DNA of 64,000 bases, from positions 496,001 to 560,000 of the forward strand of contig NZ_CP092587.1 in NCBI RefSeq assembly GCF_023920225.1, given 5' to 3'. The notes below the pieces were generated by a model. The model was not told the origin of the DNA, ran no database searches, and saw only the letters and a list, made by a program, of their open reading frames with translations. A program made the translations under genes and the position numbers. Positions within the stretch are counted from its first letter, which is position 1, and each line of letters begins with the position of its first letter. Positions 57,552-64,000 of the stretch are shown here, one piece after another. Origin of the DNA: Vibrio gazogenes (lineage in GTDB: Bacteria; Pseudomonadota; Gammaproteobacteria; Enterobacterales; Vibrionaceae).

Positions 57552-58322
57552 ATGTACAAGCTTTATTGGACCGCCTTTTGCAGTCTGCTGGGGAAAGAAG
57601 TGGTCCGTTTTTCCCGTATCTGGGTGCAAACCCTCGTACCACCAGCGATTACGATGACACTCTATTTTATTATTTTCGGTAATTTGATTGGTTCCCGCAT
57701 CGGAATGATGCATGGTGTCAGTTATATGGCCTACATTGTCCCCGGCCTGATTATGATGTCGGTGATTACCAACTCTTACTCCAATGTCGCCTCCTCGTTT
57801 TTTAGTGCCAAAATGCATAAGAATATTGAAGAGCTGCTGGTTGCTCCGGTACCGACTTACATCATCATCGGTGGTTATGTGATGGGGGGCGTTACCCGAG
57901 GACTATGTGTCGGGGTAATGGTGACATTGGTGTCACTGTTTTTTGTCGATCTTCAGGTTGAACACTGGGGCATTATTGTCGTGACCGTTTTCCTGACATC
58001 GGTTGTGTTCTCTCTTGGTGGGTTTATCAATGCCATTTATGCGAAAAGTTTTGATGACATTTCGATCGTTCCGACGTTCATCCTGACACCGCTGACTTAT
58101 CTGGGTGGTGTTTTCTACTCATTATCACTGTTGCCTGAATTTTGGCAGTATGTGTCGAAGGTCAACCCTATCGTTTATATGGTCAATGCATTTCGTTATG
58201 GATTTCTGGGGATTTCCGATGTGAGTATTCAGGCATCGTTTTCAGTGTTAGGGATCTTCATTGTGGTGCTGTATTCATTGTCTTACATGCTGGTGAAAAA
58301 GGGCATCGGTCTGAGAACGTAA
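57552..58322 (+). CDS. yadH: ABC-2 type permease YadH
   Basis: Six-segment inner-membrane permease that pairs with YadG. 256 aa from the ATG at 57552, which has GAGAGGA upstream; a longer in-frame frame overlaps yadG and is not credible. ABC-2 patterns: PPAITMTLYFIIFGNLIGSR, MMSVITNSYSNVASSFF and the LGGVFYSLSLLPEFW loop. A terminator follows at 58364. Confidence 0.93.
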   Translation: MYKLYWTAFCSLLGKEVVRFSRIWVQTLVPPAITMTLYFIIFGNLIGSRIGMMHGVSYMAYIVPGLIMMSVITNSYSNVASSFFSAKMHKNIEELLVAPVPTYIIIGGYVMGGVTRGLCVGVMVTLVSLFFVDLQVEHWGIIVVTVFLTSVVFSLGGFINAIYAKSFDDISIVPTFILTPLTYLGGVFYSLSLLPEFWQYVSKVNPIVYMVNAFRYGFLGISDVSIQASFSVLGIFIVVLYSLSYMLVKKGIGLRT

Positions 58323-58363
58323 TTCATTGATTCGCTCGGTCATTCAAGAACGAAGACGATTCG

Positions 58364-58403
58364 AACAACAGGGCGCACCGGTGACGGTGCTCCCTGTTGT
58401 TTT
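58364..58403 (+). terminator. Terminator of yadGH
   Basis: Long stem AACAACAGGGcGCACC / GGTGCtCCCTGTTGTT with a single mismatch and a 6-base loop, followed by TTTATAT. Strong intrinsic terminator about 40 bases after yadH. Confidence 0.88.
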
Positions 58404-58432
58404 ATATGAACATTATCTGATAAAGATGCGCG

Positions 58433-58522
58433 TTATAGAAAAGGCCATGACGTGAATAATACGCTCAGGATAAGTAGCAAGCTCATTCTGATAAAGAACA
58501 GAACAGATTTTAGATTAGACAT
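58433..58522 (-). CDS. Possible 29-residue membrane peptide
   Basis: Short frame MSNLKSVLFFIRMSLLLILS followed by VLFTSWPFL: a basic N terminus then one hydrophobic helix. TGAGGAAA sits 9 bases before the ATG, an unusually good ribosome site for chance. It lies alone between yadH and yiaK on the opposite strand. Could be a small single-pass protein or a type I toxin-like peptide; no partner was recognised. Low certainty without conservation data. Confidence 0.35.
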   Translation of the reverse strand: MSNLKSVLFFIRMSLLLILSVLFTSWPFL

Positions 58523-58850
58523 TTCATTTTTCCTCAGAACATCAATATCGTCATTGTATTTATTCTTCTATTTTATCTGATCAATCCATTTCTATTGCTT
58601 TTTTGTTGTAATTTTCCTTCATTTTTTCGTATTCATGCGGATTCGAGTCTTCTTATCAGTTTAATGAACTGATTTTTATATTATTTGTGTTTTTTTATTT
58701 CATTTTCCACTCATTTCGTATTGCGAAACAAAAACTGCCAATTGTTTTGAATTTAAATCATTGGCTCACAAAGTGAGCAATTTGAGATTTTAAAATTCGG
58801 AATAAAACGTAGCATCGATTACGTAATATGAAATGAACTGGAGATAAGCA
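58523..58850. promoter_or_regulatory. Control region of the yia-type operon
   Basis: AT-rich, non-coding. Two palindromes: TTTCG-TATTG-CGAAA (58714-58728) and GCTCAC-AAA-GTGAGC (58764-58778), 72-137 bases before yiaK. The first has the form of an IclR-type operator, and the E. coli yia operon is controlled by the IclR-family repressor YiaJ; the regulator gene is not in this window. The second would suit another dimeric regulator. Confidence 0.45.
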
Positions 58851-59852
58851 ATGCCTCTCGTATCCTTAAATGAACTGCAACATCAATTTGAAAATGCCTT
58901 GCTCAAAAGGGGCATGCAAGCCGATTCAGCAACCAAACTTGCCCAAGGGTTTGTTGAAATGGCGAATGAAGGAACCTACTCACATGGTATTAACCGATTC
59001 CCAGTTTTTATTTCTCAGGTGGATCAAGGGCATATCAAACTCAATGCTGAACCCGAGTGTGTCAATAGTCTTGGCGCTTTGGAACAGTGGGATTGCCATT
59101 TTGGTCCCGGTGTTCTGAATGGGCTGATTTGTACAGATCGTGCCATTGAATTGGCGAAACAGTACGGGATCGGCATGGTCGCAATGCGTAACTCAAACCA
59201 CTGGATGCGCGGTGGCACTTACGTTCTCAAAATGGCTCGTGCCGGATTGGCTGGCATTGCGTCCACCAACTCAATCGCAGTAATGCCAGCTTGGGGAGGA
59301 AAAGATCATCGCGTTGGCAGTAATCCATTAATTATGGCTGTTGCAGGTGATCCGCCGGTATTGGTGGATTGTTCAATGAGTCAGTATTCCTATGGTCAAC
59401 TACAAAACTATGTGCTGGCGGATAAAGAACTCCCGGTTGTCGGTGGCTTTGATGATGACGGCCATCTCACCACTGATCCGCATATCCTCTGGGAAAACAA
59501 ACGACTACTACCGATGGGATTCTGGAAAGGTTCATCGATGGCGGTGGTGCTGGACATGCTACTGACGGCGGTGAGCGGTGGCTACTCCGTCCCAGCGCTC
59601 ACAGAAGATATGAAAGCTGAATTCGGGGTCTCACAGTTTTTGATTGCGATCGATACCAGCAAAACGATGGATGGCGAACGTCTGATCGAAGAGATGAAAC
59701 GGATCCGAGAATATGTACTCGCCTCAGAACCTGCTGAAAGTGGCAAAGTGATGATTGCGGGATCTGAAATTCAGTCTTATATCGACAAGCATCAACAGCA
59801 AGGTGGAATTGAGATTCACGAAGACATTTGGCAACAGATTCTTGCACTCTAG
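58851..59852 (+). CDS. yiaK: 2,3-diketo-L-gulonate reductase
   Basis: NAD(P)H-dependent reductase of the malate/L-lactate dehydrogenase (LDH2) family making 3-keto-L-gulonate. 333 aa. The catalytic His-containing segment is EGTYSHGINRFPVF, cofactor and substrate segments are RNSNHWMRGGTYVLKMA and GNPLIMA-like VGSNPLIMAVAG, and the conserved GFWKGSSMAVVLDML. The start ATG follows CTGGAGATAAG. First gene of a yiaK-yiaM-yiaN-yiaO-sgbE-lyxK-like operon; yiaL of E. coli is missing between K and M. Confidence 0.9.
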   Translation: MPLVSLNELQHQFENALLKRGMQADSATKLAQGFVEMANEGTYSHGINRFPVFISQVDQGHIKLNAEPECVNSLGALEQWDCHFGPGVLNGLICTDRAIELAKQYGIGMVAMRNSNHWMRGGTYVLKMARAGLAGIASTNSIAVMPAWGGKDHRVGSNPLIMAVAGDPPVLVDCSMSQYSYGQLQNYVLADKELPVVGGFDDDGHLTTDPHILWENKRLLPMGFWKGSSMAVVLDMLLTAVSGGYSVPALTEDMKAEFGVSQFLIAIDTSKTMDGERLIEEMKRIREYVLASEPAESGKVMIAGSEIQSYIDKHQQQGGIEIHEDIWQQILAL

Positions 59853-59938
59853 ATTGACAGCGTGAGTCGATCTGGCAACAAGAGTCGATCCGATAACAAG
59901 CATGATTCAGACAAGTAAGCATCGCCGGAGAGTTGTAT

Positions 59939-60454
59939 ATGCGTACGGTATTGAAATGGGTTTTGGACAGCATTGACATCATCATGGCTGCGATATTAGT
60001 CGCAATGTTAGTGCTGGTATTTACCAATGTAGTGCTCAGGTATGGATTTTCTTCAGGGCTGAGGGCATCGGTTGAATTGTCCCGTCTGGGGTTAGTCTGG
60101 GTTGTCATGTTGGGGGCCGTGATCGTCCTCCAACGTGATGAGCATCTGGCGGTCAAAGAATTTACCGAGAAACTTATGCCGCGCTGGGTCCCATTCCTCA
60201 GACGGTTATGTTGGTTGATCATTTTGATCTCAGTCGGGATGCTGTTTCATGGCGCATTCAATCAGATGATGGCGAACTGGCGCGATATTTCGCCTTTGAC
60301 CGGTCTGCCGTCGGCGCTGTTTTATCTTGCCGGTACGATTTCCGGCGGCTTGATGGCCATTCTGGCGGTTGGACGCATCTTTTTCCCCCAGTGGATGATT
60401 GACCATTCATCTCATGACGCGACTGCGACAAAAGAAACTCAGGGGGATAGATAA
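59939..60454 (+). CDS. yiaM: TRAP transporter small permease (DctQ type)
   Basis: A 171-aa membrane protein with four helices. DctQ patterns: LVFTNVVLRYGFSSGLRASV and ELSRLGLVWVVMLGAVIVLQ with the RDEHLAV motif. It is the small subunit of a sodium-driven uptake system with YiaN and YiaO. The ATG at 59939 follows CGGAGAG. The stop overlaps the yiaN start (TAATG), so translation is coupled. Two near-identical 18-base repeats (GAGTCGATCTGGCAACAA-type) fill part of the short yiaK-yiaM gap. Confidence 0.9.
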   Translation: MRTVLKWVLDSIDIIMAAILVAMLVLVFTNVVLRYGFSSGLRASVELSRLGLVWVVMLGAVIVLQRDEHLAVKEFTEKLMPRWVPFLRRLCWLIILISVGMLFHGAFNQMMANWRDISPLTGLPSALFYLAGTISGGLMAILAVGRIFFPQWMIDHSSHDATATKETQGDR

Positions 60455-61734
60455 TGACGCTATTTATCTTCTTAACAGTCTTGATTGTGTCGATCCTGTT
60501 GGGATTACCCGTTGCCTTTGCATTACTCCTGTCGTCAATCGCATTGATGGTCCACATGGATCTGTTCAGCTCTGACATTCTGGCTCAGTCGTTGGTGAAT
60601 GGTGTTGATAGCTTCACGTTGCTGGCGATTCCATTCTTCCTGGTTGCCGGTGAGGTGATGTCGGCTGGCGGATTATCGACGCGGATCGTCCGGCTAGCGA
60701 CCTGCTATGTCGGCCATCGCAAAGGTGGGTTGGGGTATGTCGCCATTATGACATCGGTTCTGCTTGCCGGGCTTTCCGGGTCGGCGGTTGCCGATGCGGC
60801 GGCACTGGTCAGTATTCTTTACCCGATGATGAAAGCGGCCAAATATCCGCAGAGTTCATCGATGGGGCTACTGGCCGCTGGTGGCATCATTGCCCCGGTC
60901 ATTCCACCATCTCTGCCATTAATCTTGGTTGGGGTTGCGGGTGGTATTTCTATCAAAAATCTATTTCTCGGTGGGATCGTGCCCGGCATTTTAATGGGAC
61001 TGACATTGATGTTTGTCTGGGCGTTCACTGTCAGAAGCGAAGATCTGGATGTGCAGCCCAAGGCCTCAGGTGCTGAAAAACGAGCGGCGCTGAAAGATGG
61101 GATCTGGGCGTTGTTGCTACCGGTAATCATCATTGGTGGGATTCGCTTTGGCATCTTCACCCCGACAGAAGCTGCGGTTGTCGCTGCTGTATACGCCATC
61201 TTTGTCGCTGCGGTGATTTACCGGGAAATCAATCTACGCAGCTTTTATCAAATCTTACTCAATGCCGGACGTTCGACCGCCATGGTGATGTTCTTAGTCG
61301 GGTGTGCGATGGTCGCCGCCTGGTTGATTACGGTGGCTCAGTTACCCCAACAATTAGCCCAGATGCTGGCACCATTGGTTGACAGTCCGCGTCTGCTGAT
61401 GGCGGTCATTATGCTGCTGGTTTTGTGTGTCGGTATGGTGATGGATCTCAGCCCGACCATTCTGATTTTGGTGCCGCTCCTGATGCCGGTTGTCAAACTG
61501 GCAGGGATCGACCCAACCTATTTTGGACTGATGTTCGTGATCAATTGTTCGATTGGTTTGATTACGCCACCGGTTGGCACTGTGCTGAATGTCGTGTGTG
61601 GCGTGGCAAAAGTGCCAATGTCGGCGGCGGTCAGAGGCATCTTTCCATTTATTCTGGCGTACACCGTGTTACTCACGCTGTTCGTCATCTTCCCGAGCAT
61701 TATAACAATACCAATGAAACTTATTATCGGATAA
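60454..61734 (+). CDS. yiaN: TRAP transporter large permease (DctM type)
   Basis: A 426-aa polytopic permease with about 12 segments, forming the Na+-coupled transport channel. DctM hallmarks: AIPFFLVAGEVMSAGGLSTR, LAGLSGSAVADAAALVSILY, GIIAPVIPPSLPLILVG and GLITPPVGTVLNVVCGV. It overlaps yiaM by one base and yiaO follows after 12 bases. Confidence 0.93.
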   Translation: MTLFIFLTVLIVSILLGLPVAFALLLSSIALMVHMDLFSSDILAQSLVNGVDSFTLLAIPFFLVAGEVMSAGGLSTRIVRLATCYVGHRKGGLGYVAIMTSVLLAGLSGSAVADAAALVSILYPMMKAAKYPQSSSMGLLAAGGIIAPVIPPSLPLILVGVAGGISIKNLFLGGIVPGILMGLTLMFVWAFTVRSEDLDVQPKASGAEKRAALKDGIWALLLPVIIIGGIRFGIFTPTEAAVVAAVYAIFVAAVIYREINLRSFYQILLNAGRSTAMVMFLVGCAMVAAWLITVAQLPQQLAQMLAPLVDSPRLLMAVIMLLVLCVGMVMDLSPTILILVPLLMPVVKLAGIDPTYFGLMFVINCSIGLITPPVGTVLNVVCGVAKVPMSAAVRGIFPFILAYTVLLTLFVIFPSIITIPMKLIIG

Positions 61735-61746
61735 CGGAGAAACAAC

Positions 61747-62721
61747 ATGAAATCAATTCTGAAAGTAGCAGGTTTGGTGACAGCACTGGCAGTGTTCACG
61801 ACCCAATCTTATGCCACCACGTTAAAGCTTGCCCATGCTGCACCTGAATCAGATCTGCAACAGGACATGTCACTGTTCTTTAAAAAAGAGGTTGAAGCGC
61901 GTTCTCATGGGGATATCAAAGTCAATATCTTTCCCCAAGGACAATTGGGAAATGATAAACAGATGATCGATGGTACCCGAGCGGGGATCATTGATATCTC
62001 GATGGTTGGGCTGAATAACTGGTCTGGTTTAATCCCTGAGTCGGCTGCTTTCACTTTGCCATTCATTTTCCCGAATCGGGAGGCCGCTTATAAGGCATTG
62101 GACGGTGATGTGGGCCAGGATGTGTTCAAGTCGATGGAAAAATATGGCATTAAAGGGCTGGGATATCCGGAAAACGGTTTTCGTAATATGACCAATAATC
62201 GTGGACCTATCCGTAAACCGGCAGATGTCGCCGGGTTGAGAATGCGAGTGAATAATTCCAAAGCTCTCAATGATATGTTTAATGCATTGCATGCGAACCC
62301 CCAACAGATACCTGTTTCTGAACTTTATACTGCCTTAGAAACGGGTGTGGTTGATGCGCAGGATCATCCTATTGGTGTCACCCTTTCTTTTAAGTTCTAT
62401 GAAGTACAGAAATACTTGAGTATGACGCAACATGCATATTCGCCGTTGGTCTTAACCATGAATTTAAATAGCTTCAAAAAACTCAGTGCTGCTGAACAGA
62501 AAATCATCACAGATGTTGCAACGGAAGCCGTCAATATGCAGCGCAAAATGAGTATTAAGAAAGAAGATCAGATGATCGCTGAATTGGAATCTCATGGTAT
62601 GAAAGTCAACCGTGATGTCGATGGCGCAGCATTTCAGGCGGTGGTTAAGCCGGTTTGGAATGCGTTTATCAAAGAAAACGGTGACGGCATGATCAATCGC
62701 ATTTTGGCGACTCAAAAATAA
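61747..62721 (+). CDS. yiaO: TRAP transporter substrate-binding protein (DctP type)
   Basis: Periplasmic binding protein, 324 aa, with a signal peptide (MKSILKVAGLVTALAVFTTQ then SYA). LKLAHAAPESDLQQDMSLFF opens the mature protein. The ligand-carboxylate Arg is expected in LRMRVNNSKALNDMF near residue 160, and ALETGVVDAQDHPI is the family signature. The ligand is predicted to be a sugar acid such as 2,3-diketo-L-gulonate, by analogy with E. coli YiaO. Confidence 0.92.
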   Translation: MKSILKVAGLVTALAVFTTQSYATTLKLAHAAPESDLQQDMSLFFKKEVEARSHGDIKVNIFPQGQLGNDKQMIDGTRAGIIDISMVGLNNWSGLIPESAAFTLPFIFPNREAAYKALDGDVGQDVFKSMEKYGIKGLGYPENGFRNMTNNRGPIRKPADVAGLRMRVNNSKALNDMFNALHANPQQIPVSELYTALETGVVDAQDHPIGVTLSFKFYEVQKYLSMTQHAYSPLVLTMNLNSFKKLSAAEQKIITDVATEAVNMQRKMSIKKEDQMIAELESHGMKVNRDVDGAAFQAVVKPVWNAFIKENGDGMINRILATQK

Positions 62722-62814
62722 AGTCAGCGATGAATGAGGCTTTCGGTGTGCGGTGCTGCCGTACACCGAAATTCAGAGGAGAGATATCGACAAGGCATGT
62801 CGATAGGAGCATGT

Positions 62815-63513
62815 ATGTATTCTGAAATCAAACAACGTGTACTTGATGCGAATTTGAGTCTGCCGAAGTATGGTCTGGTGACATTCACATGGGGCAATGT
62901 CTCTGAGATTGATCGGGCACGCCATATCATCGCGATTAAACCATCTGGTGTGGCATACGATGACATGACTATCGACGACATCGTCGTCGTCGATCTGGAT
63001 GGCACGATTGTCGAAGGGACGTTGAATCCTTCAAGCGACACGAAAACCCATCTTGAACTCTACAAAGCATTTCCATCGATCGGGGGCATTGTGCATACCC
63101 ATTCACGCCATGCCACGATTTGGGCTCAGGCCGGATTGGATATCCCAGCGCTCGGAACCACCCATGCCGATTATTTTTACGGCAACATTCCTTGCACGCG
63201 TCCGCTGACGCCAGCGGAGATTGCGGGAGATTATGAGCAAAATACCGGTTTGGTGATGATTGAAACGCTACAGCAGCGACAGATTGATCCGGTTGCTGTC
63301 CCCAGTGCGATCATTACCGGTCATGCCCCGTTTAGTTGGGGAAAAAATGCCGATGAAGCCGTTCACAATGCCGTGGTTCTGGAAGAGGTTGCAACGATGG
63401 CTCTCGGCACCCGTTCTCTGAATGCCGACATTATGTTGCAGCAAGAACTTTCGGATAAGCATTACTTCCGTAAGCATGGGAAAGATGCCTATTACGGACA
63501 AAAAAGCAAATAA
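62815..63513 (+). CDS. sgbE: L-ribulose-5-phosphate 4-epimerase (SgbE/UlaF/AraD type)
   Basis: Zn-dependent class II aldolase-fold epimerase converting L-ribulose 5-phosphate to D-xylulose 5-phosphate. 232 aa. [20 protein letters not shown] opens the protein, [10 protein letters not shown] binds phosphate, zinc histidines are in [12 protein letters not shown] and [20 protein letters not shown], and a third is in the C-terminal region. The ATG at 62815 follows TAGGAG; an upstream in-frame start gives an unrelated 27-residue tail. It is the exit step of the operon into the pentose phosphate pathway. Confidence 0.92.
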   Translation: MYSEIKQRVLDANLSLPKYGLVTFTWGNVSEIDRARHIIAIKPSGVAYDDMTIDDIVVVDLDGTIVEGTLNPSSDTKTHLELYKAFPSIGGIVHTHSRHATIWAQAGLDIPALGTTHADYFYGNIPCTRPLTPAEIAGDYEQNTGLVMIETLQQRQIDPVAVPSAIITGHAPFSWGKNADEAVHNAVVLEEVATMALGTRSLNADIMLQQELSDKHYFRKHGKDAYYGQKSK

Positions 63514-63544
63514 ATCAGTCGGTTCACTGATGGCGGAGCAGAAT

Positions 63545-64000
63545 ATGGGTCAAAGCACAATGCATTATTTTCTTGGGATTGATTCCGGTGGTACGGTTCT
63601 GAAAGCGGGTCTGTTTGACCGTCACGGACGCCAAATTGCGTTGTATCGTGAAAATACCCAAGTGATTCGTGAAAAGCAGGGCTGGATCGAACGGGATTTA
63701 ACCCTGTATTGGCAGGAAGCCTGTCGTGCGATTCAAGGGGTGATCAAGCAGAGTGGTATCCGACCGGAGCAGATTCAGGGGCTGAGTATTTCTGCGCAAG
63801 GTAAAGGACTCTATTTGCTGGATAAACACGGCAAAGCGCTGCGTCACGGCATTCTATCGTCTGATTCTCGTTCTATCGAAATTGTCAGACAGTGGCAACG
63901 AGACGGTATCCCTCAGACAATCTACCCGCTGACCCGTCAGACCTTATGGACCGGGCATCCCGTCTCGATCCTGCGCTGGGTGAAACAATATGAACCCCAT
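63545..64000 (+). CDS. lyxK: FGGY-family sugar kinase, partial (3-keto-L-gulonate/L-xylulose kinase LyxK-like)
   Basis: The first 152 residues are present; the gene runs off the window edge (full-length relatives are about 500 aa). The FGGY N-terminal ATP-binding motif is YFLGIDSGGTVLKAGLFDRH, followed by EKQGWIERDL, ISAQGKGLYLLD and GILSSDSRS. The start ATG at 63545 has GGAG about nine bases upstream; a second ATG lies five codons later. By context it phosphorylates the sugar made by YiaK, but another kinase of the family is possible. The absence of the sgbH (decarboxylase) and sgbU genes in view may simply reflect the window edge. Confidence 0.85.
   Translation, partial: MGQSTMHYFLGIDSGGTVLKAGLFDRHGRQIALYRENTQVIREKQGWIERDLTLYWQEACRAIQGVIKQSGIRPEQIQGLSISAQGKGLYLLDKHGKALRHGILSSDSRSIEIVRQWQRDGIPQTIYPLTRQTLWTGHPVSILRWVKQYEPH

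Noticed and set aside
58851..64000. Functional link between the pentulose-phosphate operon and the AvrD cluster, because syringolides contain a pentulose
   Set aside because: They are 14 kb apart, separated by core genes, with different composition; xylulose 5-phosphate is available in any cell, so the link is coincidental on present evidence.

Overview
The window is a chromosomal segment of a marine gammaproteobacterium, almost certainly a Vibrio. The gene order ygiF-MCP-glnE-hldE / tolC / nudF-yqiB-cpdA-yqiA-parE-parC ... yacG-zapD-coaE-pilD-pilC-pilB-pilA / nadC / ampD / fldB / xerD-dsbC-recJ ... pdhR-aceE-aceF-lpd / luxR(hapR) / hpt / can / yadG-yadH is the order I know from Vibrio chromosome 1. 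The LuxR/HapR-type quorum regulator beside lpd and hpt is itself diagnostic of the genus. I do not assign a species. No rRNA, tRNA, CRISPR array or replication origin was seen.

Layout: 1-16500 is core (polyphosphate/cell-envelope/topoisomerase IV genes). 16527-19931 is an accessory leftward operon: ECF sigma factor, zinc-binding anti-sigma factor, a DUF2282 secreted Cys peptide, its DUF692 (MNIO) modifying enzyme, a DUF2063 partner and a DoxX membrane protein. This is a bufferin/gig-type copper (metal) response RiPP-like system, inserted between parC and yacG. 20178-33495 returns to the core: cell division, type IV pilus, NAD synthesis, cell-wall recycling, recombination and disulfide isomerase. 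It carries two copies of a palindromic intergenic repeat.

33496-46540 is a foreign island between recJ and pdhR. Its core is a tightly packed, very AT-rich, eleven-gene rightward operon (35449-44520): type II thioesterase, AvrD-family protein, KAS III-like ketosynthase, acyl carrier protein, histidine phosphatase, ABM-type small oxygenase, MFS exporter, FAD monooxygenase, CMD-family protein, aldo-keto reductase and SDR. I read it as a complete biosynthetic gene cluster for a small, acyl-derived, dephosphorylated and redox-tailored molecule (syringolide-, butanolide- or furanone-like). It has its own carrier protein and exporter. Decayed IS110 and IS3 transposase fragments flank it on both sides in mirrored orientation. 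This is the most likely undescribed system here.

46544-53715 holds the pyruvate dehydrogenase genes with a visible PdhR operator. 53790-58322 holds the luxR/hapR quorum-sensing regulator with a recognisable Qrr pairing site at its ribosome binding site, then hpt, carbonic anhydrase and the YadGH ABC transporter. 58851-64000 is a carbohydrate operon: 2,3-diketo-L-gulonate reductase, a TRAP transporter (yiaMNO), L-ribulose-5-phosphate 4-epimerase and a truncated-by-window FGGY kinase. It should take up a sugar acid and feed it to the pentose phosphate pathway.
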